Of a stretch of 64,000 bases of DNA, positions 16,157 to 24,740 are shown in pieces (within the stretch, counting starts at the first letter, position 1; the number at the start of each line of letters is the position of its first letter). The DNA comes from Bacterioplanoides pacificum. Lineage in GTDB: Bacteria > Pseudomonadota > Gammaproteobacteria > Pseudomonadales > Oceanobacteraceae. Under the pieces are notes generated by a model that was not told the DNA's origin, searched no databases, and saw only the letters and a program-made list of their open reading frames with translations. Where the stretch lies: assembly GCF_042648445.1 (NCBI RefSeq), contig NZ_JBHRYB010000013.1:186001-250000 (forward strand), given 5' to 3'. The position numbers and the translations under genes are program-made.

Positions 16157-17161
16157 TTAATTGAACTGCTGCAGGAAGCGCAGATCATTTTCGAAGAATA
16201 AACGCAGATCGTTTACGCCGTAACGCAACATCGCCATACGCTCAACACCCATACCGAAAGCAAAACCGCTGTATTGTTCAGGGTCGATGCCAACGGCTTC
16301 AAATACTTTTGGATGTACCATGCCGCAGCCACCAATCTCCAGCCAGCCGTGCTTGGTACCTTCCGGCGTCTCCACAATCCACTCAATGTCAATTTCTGCG
16401 GATGGCTCAGTGAACGGGAAATAAGACGGACGCAAACGCACTTTTACATCGCGCTCAAAGAAGGCCGCCATAAATTGCTCCAGCGTACCTTTTAAATCAG
16501 CAAAGCTGATGTCTTTATCGACCAGCAGACCTTCCACCTGGTGAAACATGGGCGAATGTGTCTGGTCATAATCACAACGATACACCCGACCCGGGCAAAT
16601 AATACGGATCGGCGGCTGCTGAGCCTCCATGGTCCGTACCTGTACTGGCGAGGTATGAGTACGAAGCAGCGTGTGGGCATCAAAGTAAAACGTATCGTGC
16701 ATCGCACGCGCCGGATGATGCGAGGGAATATTCAGCGCTTCAAAATTGTGGAAATCGTCTTCCACTTCCGGTCCTTCAGCGACCTGGAAACCAGCACCGG
16801 CAAAGAAACTTTCAATACGCTCCAGCGTGCGCGTCACCGGGTGTAAACCACCGGTTTGCGCCGCACGTCCCGGCAGAGTGATGTCAATGGTTTCACTCGC
16901 CAGCTTGGCGTTCAGCGCAGCATTTTCCAGCGCTTCTTTGCGGCCATTAATGGCATTTTGTACCTGAGTTTTGGCTTCGTTAATCACCGCACCAATTTTC
17001 GGGCGATCTTCCGGTGCGACATTACCCAGGTTTTTCATCAGGGAAGTGATTTCCCCTTTTTTACCCAGAAACTGAACCCGTACCTGATCCAGGGCAGCAA
17101 CATCCTGCGCCTGTTCGACAGCGGTCAGGGCTTGTTTTGTCAGGGCTTCGAGGTTTTCCAT
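16157..17161 (-). CDS. pheS: Phenylalanine--tRNA ligase alpha subunit
   Basis: 334 residues from ATG 17161 (MENLEALTKQALTAVEQ). The frame stays open upstream to a TTG at 17260, but that extension overlaps a strong terminator hairpin and has no family similarity, so it is excluded. The N-terminal coiled coil (1-90) binds tRNA; class II motifs include THTSPVQVRTM, PGRVYRCDYDQTHSPMFHQVEG and the C-terminal GFAFGMGVERMAMLRYG. It activates Phe and transfers it to tRNA-Phe together with PheT. Confidence 0.97.
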   Translation of the reverse strand: MENLEALTKQALTAVEQAQDVAALDQVRVQFLGKKGEITSLMKNLGNVAPEDRPKIGAVINEAKTQVQNAINGRKEALENAALNAKLASETIDITLPGRAAQTGGLHPVTRTLERIESFFAGAGFQVAEGPEVEDDFHNFEALNIPSHHPARAMHDTFYFDAHTLLRTHTSPVQVRTMEAQQPPIRIICPGRVYRCDYDQTHSPMFHQVEGLLVDKDISFADLKGTLEQFMAAFFERDVKVRLRPSYFPFTEPSAEIDIEWIVETPEGTKHGWLEIGGCGMVHPKVFEAVGIDPEQYSGFAFGMGVERMAMLRYGVNDLRLFFENDLRFLQQFN

Positions 17162-17214
17162 TTTGGTTTCCACGTTGCTTGGTTTCAACAATAATTGTTG
17201 CGACAAAAAAATGA

Positions 17215-17249
17215 CAAAAAAATAGGGGAATGGCAGCCACTCCCCTATT
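17215..17249 (-). terminator. Intrinsic terminator/attenuator between rplT and pheS
   Basis: On the minus strand AATAGGGGAGTGG-ctg-CCATTCCCCTATT forms a 13-bp stem (one G-T pair) with a 3-nt loop, followed by a run of T. It lies 64 bp after the rplT stop and 53 bp before pheS. It should end most infC-rpmI-rplT transcripts; partial read-through would feed pheST, as at the attenuator of E. coli pheST, though no clear Phe-rich leader peptide precedes it. Confidence 0.85.
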
Positions 17250-17289
17250 TCGTGCCTCAATCAACGAATTCGTCAACCGAGGTTATGTT

Positions 17290-17307
17290 CCGGTAACAGG
17301 TTACCGG
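17290..17307 (-). other. Perfect 8-bp hairpin just after rplT
   Basis: CCGGTAAC-ct-GTTACCGG, six bases after the rplT stop and ahead of the pheS-side terminator. No T run follows. It could form an alternative structure with the terminator region; function unknown. Confidence 0.4.
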
Positions 17308-17312
17308 TGAAA

Positions 17313-17666
17313 TTACAGGCTGCCTTTGGCTTTTTCTACCAGAGCGGCAAACGCTGCTTTTTCGTTAACAGCCAGGTCAGCCAGTACCTTACGGTCAATT
17401 TCAACAGCGGCTTTTTTCAGACCGTTGATGAACTTGCTGTAAGACAGACCATTCTGACGTGCACCCGCATTGATACGAGCAATCCACAGCTGACGGAACT
17501 GACGCTTGCGCTGACGACGGTCACGGTAAGCGTATTGACCAGCTTTGATAACCGCTTGCTTAGCGACGCGGAATACACGGCTACGAGCACCGTAGTAACC
17601 TTTAGCCTGCTTCAGAATTTTTTTGTGACGACGACGAGCGATCACACCACGTTTTACACGAGCCAT
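17313..17666 (-). CDS. rplT: 50S ribosomal protein L20
   Basis: 117 residues, typical length. Starts MARVKRGVIARRRHKKILKQ and contains GYYGARSRVFRVAKQAV, both diagnostic of L20. The protein binds 23S rRNA early in large-subunit assembly and in E. coli represses the rpmI-rplT mRNA. It follows rpmI by 22 bp. Confidence 0.98.
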   Translation of the reverse strand: MARVKRGVIARRRHKKILKQAKGYYGARSRVFRVAKQAVIKAGQYAYRDRRQRKRQFRQLWIARINAGARQNGLSYSKFINGLKKAAVEIDRKVLADLAVNEKAAFAALVEKAKGSL

Positions 17667-17688
17667 AATTTATCTCCTGACAGACCGA

Positions 17689-17883
17689 TTAAAGGTTAGG
17701 TAACATGCGTACAACCAACTTTTTGTCGGCCGCGTGCAGTTGCAGCATTGGACGTAAGTGACGCTTACGCTTAGTGCTCTTTTTGGTCAGGATGTGGCTA
17801 CGGTGAGCCTGACGGTGTTTAAAGCCGTTCGCAGTCTTTTTGAAGCGCTTCGCAGCGCCGCTCTTAGTTTTGATCTTAGGCAT
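17689..17883 (-). CDS. rpmI: 50S ribosomal protein L35
   Basis: 64 residues from ATG 17883 (MPKIKTKSGAAKRFKKTANG), preceded by GGAG 7-8 nt upstream; an upstream in-frame start at 17937 is ignored because L35 always begins MPKIKT. The composition is highly basic with KHRQAHRSHILTKKSTKRKR. It lies between infC and rplT in the conserved IF3 operon. Confidence 0.97.
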   Translation of the reverse strand: MPKIKTKSGAAKRFKKTANGFKHRQAHRSHILTKKSTKRKRHLRPMLQLHAADKKLVVRMLPNL

Positions 17884-18025
17884 TTTTTCAACTCCAAAGT
17901 TATGGTGCGCACAGAAACTAAGACCCTGTGCTAACACCTGCCATGTCCGCAGGGCTTAAAGCACCTGCCGCATTAACAACCAGTCAGATTAGGCATCCGA
18001 CTCGCTGCTGTGCCTGGCAGAACGT

Positions 18026-18055
18026 ATAAACCCCGGCCAACCGGCCGGGGTTTAT
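18026..18055. terminator. Perfect 13-bp hairpin in the infC-rpmI gap
   Basis: ATAAACCCCGGCC-aacc-GGCCGGGGTTTAT is a perfect inverted repeat 18 bases after the infC stop on the minus strand, followed by ACG and not by a T run. In E. coli this gap contains structured RNA involved in L20 autoregulation; here the hairpin may serve as partial terminator, processing site or regulatory structure. Confidence 0.6.
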
Positions 18056-18073
18056 CGGTCTTTGAAAACCAGA

Positions 18074-18613
18074 CTACTTCTTTTTAATGGGAGCGATGAC
18101 CATAACCATCTGGCGACCTTCCAACTTAGGCCGTTGCTCAACGGTACCTAACTCTTCCAGATCAGCTTCGACGCGCTTCATCAGCTCCATACCAATATTT
18201 TGGTGGGCCATTTCACGGCCACGGAAGCGAATGGATACTTTCGCTTTGTTACCCTCAGACAAAAAGCGCGTTAAGTTACGCAGTTTAATCTGGTAATCAC
18301 CTTCTTCAGTGCCGGGACGGAATTTGATTTCCTTAATCTGCACCTGATGTTGCTTTTTCTTTGCTTCGGCTTTCTGCTTTTTCTCTTCATACAGCTTTTT
18401 GCCGTAGTCCATGATTTTGCAGACAATCGGGTCACCGTCTGAGATCTGTACCAGATCCAGTTCAGCCTCAGCGGCCGCCTCCAGAGCGTCACCGATACTG
18501 ACAATACCCACCTGGCCGCCGTCGGCCGCGATCAAACGCACTTCTGTAGCGCGAATGTTATCGTTAATAGCCGCGCGTGGTTCTGGGCGGCCTCTTCTGT
18601 TGTCGCGTCTGAT
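18074..18613 (-). CDS. infC: Translation initiation factor IF-3, with non-canonical ATC start
   Basis: 179 residues if initiated at ATC (18613-18611). The protein-coding similarity begins with IRRDNRRGRPEPRAAINDNI before any ATG/GTG in a suitable place, and GGAG lies 9 nt upstream of the ATC, overlapping the end of thrS. A rare start codon is a known feature of infC and lets IF-3 repress its own translation by rejecting non-AUG starts (AUU in E. coli). Downstream MDYGKKLYEEKKQKAEAKKK is the linker and IKFRPGTEEGDYQIKLRN the C-terminal domain. It starts 3 bases after thrS. Confidence 0.93.
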   Translation of the reverse strand: MRRDNRRGRPEPRAAINDNIRATEVRLIAADGGQVGIVSIGDALEAAAEAELDLVQISDGDPIVCKIMDYGKKLYEEKKQKAEAKKKQHQVQIKEIKFRPGTEEGDYQIKLRNLTRFLSEGNKAKVSIRFRGREMAHQNIGMELMKRVEADLEELGTVEQRPKLEGRQMVMVIAPIKKK

Positions 18614-18616
18614 AAC

Positions 18617-20548
18617 TCAGCTCTCCATTCCAAACCGACCGCGCTGTGCTATGGCGCCTTCTAACAACTCAATAAAGGCATCGACACTCATGACTCCCAG
18701 GTCTTCACCTTTACGAGTACGAACAGCAACGGTGTTTGCTTCTACTTCTTTATCCCCTACCACCAACAGGTAAGGTACCTTGTGCAAAGTGTGCTCGCGG
18801 ATTTTAAAGCCGATCTTCTCGTTTCTCAAGTCCGCAGTGGCACGATAACCACGTGATTTCAGGCTTTGGGCCAATTTTTCGCAGTATTCGCTCTGATTGT
18901 CGGTAATATTCAGTACCGACACCTGACTCGGCGCCAGCCATGGCGGCATCGCACCGGCATAGTGCTCAATCAGAATCCCGACGAAACGTTCGAAGGAACC
19001 CAGAATCGCACGGTGTAACATGACCGGGGTTTTGCGCTCGCCATCTTCATCGACAAACTGAGCCCCCAATCGGCCCGGCAACATAAAGTCGAGCTGCAGG
19101 GTACCACACTGCCACACCCGATTCAGGCAATCACGCAATGAGAATTCAATTTTAGGGCCATAAAAGGCACCTTCACCCGGCTGCAACTCCCAATCCAGAC
19201 CGGCATTATTCAGCGCATCTTCCAGTGCGGCTTCAGCCAGATCCCACTGTTCGTCATCACCGATCCGTCCTTCCGGGCGGGTCGACAGCTTCATTTCAAC
19301 ATTATCGAAGCCAAAGTCTTTATACACATCCAGCGTCAGCTTAATAAAGTCAGAGGCTTCCTGGCGGATCTGATTCTCTGCCACAAAAATATGCGCATCA
19401 TCCTGGGTAAAACCACGCACCCGCATAATGCCGTGCAATGCACCGGATGGTTCGTTACGGTGACAGCAGCCAAATTCGGCCAGACGTAACGGCAGATCGC
19501 GATAACTCTTCAGCCCCTGGTTAAATACCTGGATATGGCCCGGACAGTTCATCGGTTTTACCGCATAGGTCCGCTTTTCAGACTCAGTGGTAAACATATG
19601 ATCGGCGTAATGATCCCAGTGGCCGGACTTTTCCCACAGAGTGCGGTCAACGACCTGCGGCGTTTTAATTTCTTTATAACCGGCATCGTTCTGTACCTTG
19701 CGCATATACTGCTCAAGTACCTGATACATGGTCCAGCCATTCGGATGCCAGAACACCATACCCGGTGCTTCTTCCTGTAAATGGAACAGATCCAGTTGTT
19801 TGGCCAGCTTACGGTGGTCGCGTTTTTCCGCTTCTTCCAGCCGGGTCAGATACGCTTTCTGCTCTTTTTTATCATTCCAGGCGGTACCATAAATCCGCTG
19901 CAGCTGCTGATTATTCGCGTCACCGCGCCAGTAAGCACCGGACACACGCATCAGCTTAAATACCCGCATTACCCGGGTGTTCGGTACGTGTGGACCACGA
20001 CACATATCGACATATTCTTCATGGTGGTAAAGACCTACTTCCGTCTCTCCCAGCTCAATCAGATTATCGATCAGCTCGACTTTGTAATCTTCCTGACGAT
20101 CAACAAACAGACGACGCGCTTCTTTAATTGGCGTCATCTTTTTTACCACGTCGTAATCTTTTTTGATCAGCTCTTTGATGCGCTTTTCAATATCAGCAAC
20201 ATCTTCCGGCGTAAATGGACGCTCGAAATCAATGTCGTAATAGAAGCCATCGTCAATCACCGGACCAATCGCCATTTTAGCGTGTGGATACAGTTGTTTA
20301 ACGGCATGACCAACCAGGTGAGCAAACGAGTGACGAATCACTTCCAGGCCTTCCTGATCGCGTCCGGTGATCAGCGTGATATCCGCATCGTCAGTAATCA
20401 GTTCACAAGCATCAACCAGCTCACCATTAATGCGACCACACACCGTCGCTTTGGCTAAACCAGGGCCAATATCTTCAGCAACTTGCATCAGGGTTACAGC
20501 TTGGTCGAATGCGCGCTTCGAACCATCAGGAAGGGTAATAACAGGCAT
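18617..20548 (-). CDS. thrS: Threonine--tRNA ligase
   Basis: 643 residues (E. coli 642). N-terminal TGS domain (1-62; MPVITLPDGSKRAFDQAVT), SAD editing domain (~63-225; HSFAHLVGHAVKQLYP with its zinc-independent HxxxH, and YVDMCRGPHVPNTR), class II catalytic core (~243-535) with zinc ligands in VKPMNCPGHIQVF, and anticodon-binding domain at the C-terminus (PSQVSVLNIT). AAGGAACTGCT precedes the ATG. First gene of the minus-strand thrS-infC-rpmI-rplT unit. Confidence 0.98.
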   Translation of the reverse strand: MPVITLPDGSKRAFDQAVTLMQVAEDIGPGLAKATVCGRINGELVDACELITDDADITLITGRDQEGLEVIRHSFAHLVGHAVKQLYPHAKMAIGPVIDDGFYYDIDFERPFTPEDVADIEKRIKELIKKDYDVVKKMTPIKEARRLFVDRQEDYKVELIDNLIELGETEVGLYHHEEYVDMCRGPHVPNTRVMRVFKLMRVSGAYWRGDANNQQLQRIYGTAWNDKKEQKAYLTRLEEAEKRDHRKLAKQLDLFHLQEEAPGMVFWHPNGWTMYQVLEQYMRKVQNDAGYKEIKTPQVVDRTLWEKSGHWDHYADHMFTTESEKRTYAVKPMNCPGHIQVFNQGLKSYRDLPLRLAEFGCCHRNEPSGALHGIMRVRGFTQDDAHIFVAENQIRQEASDFIKLTLDVYKDFGFDNVEMKLSTRPEGRIGDDEQWDLAEAALEDALNNAGLDWELQPGEGAFYGPKIEFSLRDCLNRVWQCGTLQLDFMLPGRLGAQFVDEDGERKTPVMLHRAILGSFERFVGILIEHYAGAMPPWLAPSQVSVLNITDNQSEYCEKLAQSLKSRGYRATADLRNEKIGFKIREHTLHKVPYLLVVGDKEVEANTVAVRTRKGEDLGVMSVDAFIELLEGAIAQRGRFGMES

Positions 20549-21078
20549 AGCAGTTCCTTACCAGTGGTGGCCCCCACGACAGGCCACGTGAATAAATTGA
20601 GCGCGTACTCTACAGGGCCTGTCAATATGTGTAAACCGTCGTTCAGCGCCCGTCCCGCACAGATTCATTGATAATTCAATCAAATTCCTGACCACAATCA
20701 ATCATTGTTCAAAAAACACCTGACTTTCCAGTCGGTCAAGTCAGGCCAATCACGCTCCAGCAAAATTCCGCAAGATACCCAGAAAAGCATGAATCACAGC
20801 GTTTAAAACCGCTTATTTTTTATATTTTTAGCTTTAAATATCAGTGATTTACGGGATTTGTTCAGATAATAACACCAATTCGTCGCGAATTTCCTTATCA
20901 GGGTCATATCACGTCTGAACAGAAATTAAACAGCTGCAAATCAGTGTGTCAGATCAGACCAAAATTGAACTGGCCATTTAGTCAAAATTGGGTAAGGTTG
21001 CGTGGATTTCGTGATTTCTCCTCGCGGAACGTCTTCGTCTGGAGAGACACGACAAGAATTAAAAGAAGGTATGAACAT
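20549..21078. other. Intergenic region between thrS and porin
   Basis: A 530-bp divergent gap holding the promoters of thrS (leftward) and the porin (rightward). A very AT-rich patch lies at about 20812-20850. I see no tRNA, no open frame with family similarity and no clear riboswitch. The porin may have a long 5' leader, which is common for outer-membrane protein mRNAs controlled by small RNAs. Confidence 0.5.
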
Positions 21079-22278
21079 ATGTCTTACAAAACTCCACTGG
21101 CCATTGCCGTGGCAACAGTCGCCTTATCCTCAACTGCTGTCGCTGCACCCAGCGTAAACTTTTATGGTTTCGTTGATATTGGCCTGGAAACCTACTCCTC
21201 GAGTCTGAATTCTCCACAGGATCAGGCCCCTCATGTGTTTGCGGGCGGTGGCTCCGATGATCCGGCTAACGCCGCCAACGGCAACAGCGACGACCGTGAA
21301 TTTGCGTTAACCAACGGCGTTCAGTCTCGTCTGGGTGTCAAAGGTGAAGAGGACCTGGGCGATGGCTGGACCGGTAGCTACCGCGTCGAAGCACGTATCA
21401 ATGTGCTGGATGACGGCGGTCAGTTTGCACGCACCCGCTTAGGCTGGTTTGGCCTGTCTAACGGCGAGCACAGCATCAAAGTAGGCGCACAGTGGTCACC
21501 TTTCTTTGAATACAGCGCCTGGAACACACACCGTGGCGAAGTTAAGGGCATGGGCACTTACTTCTACATCACTGAAGTCATGCCAGGCTCCGTCGGTTAC
21601 GGCTACCGTAACGACAGCACCATTAACTACACCTTTGGCGGTGGCGGCTTCTCCAACAGCCCATTCACTGCAACCGTTGCACTGCATATTGCAGAAGATG
21701 GCCGAGAAACTACAGTAGGCGCAAAACCAGTAACAGCTGGCGGCAACCCGGTTCTGGTTAATGGCGAACCATTGACTCAGGGTGGCAGCAAGCAATTACT
21801 GAACGACAGTGGCATTACAGCTGTAACCGTCGGTGGCGCAGCAACCTTCGGCAGCCTGACGCTGAACGCAGTTGGCATTAAATCTCTCGTTAAAGAAAGC
21901 CGTGCAGCTAAAGATGCAAACATCGATGTTGCAGCGCCAATGATCTACAGCTTAGGCGGTAAATTCCAGGCAACAGAACAACTGGAGCTCGGCCTGGCAT
22001 ACCGCGTAGCGGATCGTGATACCGGTGACGACGATGGCAAAACCTCAACCACCGTTGCAGCCGCATATAAAGCCAGCGAAAAGCTGACCGTTAACCTGGG
22101 TTACGGCGTGGGTGAAGACGACAACAAAGCTAACCTGCAGCTGGATGGCAACATCTTCGGCAGTGCGTACTATCAACTGAGCGGCAACCGCCTGGCTGGC
22201 TTCGAGTTTGAAGAAGCCGACTACGGCGATGACGGTAAAGTGCAAGCCTTTATGGTTAGCCTGCGCCAGAGCTTCTGA
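21079..22278 (+). CDS. Gram-negative outer-membrane porin
   Basis: 399 residues from ATG 21079, supported by AGAAGG 9 nt upstream; the frame extends to 20944 without porin features. A signal peptide (MSYKTPLAIAVATVALSSTAVA, cut about residue 22) precedes APSVNFYGFVDIGLETYSS, the first strand of the gram-negative (OmpC-like, Porin_4) porins. RLGVKGEEDLGDGWTGSYRVEA is family-typical, and the protein ends in alternating aromatic strands with terminal Phe (MVSLRQSF), the outer-membrane assembly signal. An acidic composition suits marine or halotolerant bacteria. Confidence 0.9.
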   Translation: MSYKTPLAIAVATVALSSTAVAAPSVNFYGFVDIGLETYSSSLNSPQDQAPHVFAGGGSDDPANAANGNSDDREFALTNGVQSRLGVKGEEDLGDGWTGSYRVEARINVLDDGGQFARTRLGWFGLSNGEHSIKVGAQWSPFFEYSAWNTHRGEVKGMGTYFYITEVMPGSVGYGYRNDSTINYTFGGGGFSNSPFTATVALHIAEDGRETTVGAKPVTAGGNPVLVNGEPLTQGGSKQLLNDSGITAVTVGGAATFGSLTLNAVGIKSLVKESRAAKDANIDVAAPMIYSLGGKFQATEQLELGLAYRVADRDTGDDDGKTSTTVAAAYKASEKLTVNLGYGVGEDDNKANLQLDGNIFGSAYYQLSGNRLAGFEFEEADYGDDGKVQAFMVSLRQSF

Positions 22279-22313
22279 TTAATCGTTTAACGATTTAACT
22301 CAGACAAAAGATA

Positions 22314-22350
22314 AAAGCCCGAGCAGAAACATTTCTGGTCGGGCTTTTTC
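22314..22350. terminator. Bidirectional intrinsic terminator (porin / rluB)
   Basis: AAAGCCCGA-gc-AGAAA-catt-TCTGGTCGGGCTTTTT forms a strong stem with T runs in both readings, between the porin stop and the convergent rluB stop. Confidence 0.88.
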
Positions 22351-22375
22351 GTGTCGGAAGTAAAAGCTATCAGAC

Positions 22376-23212
22376 TCAGTGCTTTTTGCGCTTCTCGGCT
22401 GACTGCCTTACTTTCTGGCGCTTCTGCTGACGTACAAACTGCTCTTTTTCTTTACCGATAAGACGCTTGGTACGCTTACGCTCCAGCCCCACCAGATCAG
22501 CCAGATCATTGACTTCACGTTGTTTTAATTCAACCCAGGTACCTACCGGAATATTGGCCGGCATAAAGATACAGCCATAACGCACCCGCTTCAGACGGCT
22601 GACCTCAATCCCCTGACTTTCCCATAAACGGCGAACCTCGCGGTTACGGCCTTCCATCACAACAACGTGATACCACTTATTCTGACCTTCGCCATCAAAA
22701 AACTGCACATCGGTAAAACGTGCCAGCCCATCTTCCAGCATAACCCCCTGCTTCAGCCGTTCGATCATGGCGTCATCAACCTCACCACGCACCCGGACGG
22801 CATATTCACGATCGATTTCCGACGATGGATGCATCAGCTTATTGGCCAGATCACCATCGGTGGTAAACAGCAACAAACCACTGGTGTTAATATCCAGTCG
22901 GCCAACGTTAATCCAGCGCTCATTTTTGGTTTTCGGCAAGTGATCAAACACCGTCGGCCGGCCATCCGGATCATTACGGGAGCACACCTCACCCACCGGT
23001 TTGTTATACGCCAGCACCCGCCGGGTACGACCCGCTTCATCCAGCTTAACCGGCCGGCCATTCACCCGCACATCATCCAGGCGGTGTGCACGATCACCCA
23101 GCTTTGCGGTTTCACCGTTCACAGTAACCTGCCCTTCCGCAATCATACGTTCCGCTTCTCGACGGGATGCCACACCCGCCAGGGCCAATAATTTCTGTAC
23201 TCGTTCTTTCAT
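22376..23212 (-). CDS. rluB: 23S rRNA pseudouridine-2605 synthase
   Basis: 278 residues. N-terminal S4 RNA-binding domain (1-60; MKERVQKLLALAGVASRREAERMIAEGQV), then the RsuA/RluB catalytic domain with GRLDINTSGLLLFTTDGDLAN, whose Asp is the catalytic residue. The basic C-terminal tail (QQKRQKVRQSAEKRKKH) is typical of RluB. It modifies helix 89 region uridine of 23S rRNA. It is downstream of scpB on the same strand, the usual neighbourhood. Confidence 0.95.
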   Translation of the reverse strand: MKERVQKLLALAGVASRREAERMIAEGQVTVNGETAKLGDRAHRLDDVRVNGRPVKLDEAGRTRRVLAYNKPVGEVCSRNDPDGRPTVFDHLPKTKNERWINVGRLDINTSGLLLFTTDGDLANKLMHPSSEIDREYAVRVRGEVDDAMIERLKQGVMLEDGLARFTDVQFFDGEGQNKWYHVVVMEGRNREVRRLWESQGIEVSRLKRVRYGCIFMPANIPVGTWVELKQREVNDLADLVGLERKRTKRLIGKEKEQFVRQQKRQKVRQSAEKRKKH

Positions 23213-23259
23213 AAATTCACTTAGTTAACATTCGCTTGTTGCTGAGGTGCTGTAGCACA

Positions 23260-24663
23260 TCAGCCAAATAAACTGGGCCCGGACGGTGACGTATCATCGT
23301 CATCATCTGGTTGCTCTTCCTGCTGCTCTGCCAGCAGGGCTTTTTCTGCTTCAATTTCCTGCTGAATCAATAACTCTTCAGCGAGTGCTTCGGCTTCCAA
23401 CCGCTCCTGCTCCAGCCTTTCCTGCTCATCAGCATCCTGCTCCGCAGTAGGCGGCATGCCAAGCGGGTCATCATCCGGGACATGATCAACGGCTTCCGGC
23501 TCTGCCCCAAGGCTTTCACCCTCGTTGCCTGCGGTTGCCTGTTCGGCGGCGATCTCCGCCAGAATTCGGTCCTTAATAGCCTGCTGTTCGGCCAGCAGCC
23601 TGGCCCGCTGAGCATCCTCCAGTGTTTTTGGCGCATCCTGATGATTGCGCTCCTGATCGAGGTCAGTCACCGCCATCTGTTCTGTGACACTAGCTGCACC
23701 AGACTCCGGCGCACCGAGTGCCGCCACCGGCTCTGTAACAGCGGTCTCATCGGTAACAACAGTCTCATCGGTAACAACAGTCTCATCGATAACAACAGTG
23801 TCTTGAGCAACAACCGCATGACCGCTAACACCGTCGCCTTCAGCAGCATCCTGCACGGGCGGCTCACGACCCTGCTCAGCGTCTTCCAGACGTTTTAACA
23901 GGTCACCCAGATCCTGCGGTGTCTCTGCGCCATCCTGTTCGTCCTCCGGACGAGCAAACACATTAGCTTCCACCCGCTCCACCAGCGCTGCGGCTTTGGC
24001 CAGGTCGTCTTCGGTGGCATCCAGTACACTGGCACCGCGCTGCTCCACTTCTTCTTCACTGCTGAAGTCGTATTCTTTTGGTGTTTCCTGACGTGCCTGA
24101 GCGTCTTCACCCAGCTCCAGCTTGCGGTTAGCATCATCCAGCTCACGGATTTCCGCCAGACTGGGCAGATCTTCCAGACTTTGCAGACCAAAATAATCGA
24201 GGAATTCTTTGGTGGTGGCGTACATCGCCGGACGCCCCGGCACATCACGATAACCAACAATCCGCACCCAATCCCGTTCGATCAGGGTTTTCATCATTTG
24301 CGAACTGACCACCACACCCCGGACATCTTCAATATCACCACGAGTGATGGGTTGCCGGTAAGCAATCAGGGACAGGGTTTCCAGCAGAGCGCGGGAGTAA
24401 CGCTGGGGTTTCTCTTCCCACAGGCGTGCCACCCAGGGCGCCACTTGCGTGCGCACCTGCAAACGATAGCCACTGGCGACTTCGATCAGCTCAATTCCGC
24501 GACCAAGCAAATCCTGCTTAATTTCGGTCAGCGCCTGCCTGAGCTCGGTGCTTTTCGGCTGTTCATGGTCGTCAAACAGACTCTGCATGCGCTCCAGTGA
24601 CAACGGGCTGCCAGCGGCCATCAGGGCAGCTTCGAGAATATTTTTTAACGGCGGTCGTTCCAT
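23260..24663 (-). CDS. scpB: Segregation and condensation protein B with long acidic tail
   Basis: 467 residues, more than twice the ~200 of the standard protein. Residues 1-185 carry the two winged-helix domains (LKNILEAALMAAGSPLSLERM and LETLSLIAYRQPITRGDIEDVRGV). The remaining ~280 residues are Glu/Asp/Gln/Ala-rich and low complexity, including TVVTDE repeats and a long EQERLEQERLEAEALAEELL helix. ScpB dimers bridge the ScpA kleisin in the SMC condensin. Extended tails of this kind occur in Pseudomonas relatives; their role is unknown. It lies 77 bp after scpA. Confidence 0.93.
   Translation of the reverse strand: MERPPLKNILEAALMAAGSPLSLERMQSLFDDHEQPKSTELRQALTEIKQDLLGRGIELIEVASGYRLQVRTQVAPWVARLWEEKPQRYSRALLETLSLIAYRQPITRGDIEDVRGVVVSSQMMKTLIERDWVRIVGYRDVPGRPAMYATTKEFLDYFGLQSLEDLPSLAEIRELDDANRKLELGEDAQARQETPKEYDFSSEEEVEQRGASVLDATEDDLAKAAALVERVEANVFARPEDEQDGAETPQDLGDLLKRLEDAEQGREPPVQDAAEGDGVSGHAVVAQDTVVIDETVVTDETVVTDETAVTEPVAALGAPESGAASVTEQMAVTDLDQERNHQDAPKTLEDAQRARLLAEQQAIKDRILAEIAAEQATAGNEGESLGAEPEAVDHVPDDDPLGMPPTAEQDADEQERLEQERLEAEALAEELLIQQEIEAEKALLAEQQEEQPDDDDDTSPSGPSLFG
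23735..23806. repeat. 18-bp tandem repeat inside scpB
   Basis: About four units of 18 bp (consensus GTAACAACAGTCTCATCG on the plus strand), two identical, the outer ones degenerate. On the coding strand they give T-V-V-T-D-E repeats in the acidic tail. Whole-codon units keep the frame, so copy-number change would only alter tail length. Confidence 0.85.
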
Positions 24664-24740
24664 AAAGAGTGTCTCACGACGGTCTTAATTATCACGGCTG
24701 GTATAAACAACGACAGCGGCGTTATTTATTCATCCGCAGG

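Noticed and set aside
17161..17260. N-terminal extension of pheS, or a Phe-rich leader peptide (FPYFFVIF)
   Set aside because: It is in frame with pheS, begins at TTG without a ribosome site and runs through the terminator hairpin; the Phe codons are misplaced for pheM-style attenuation.
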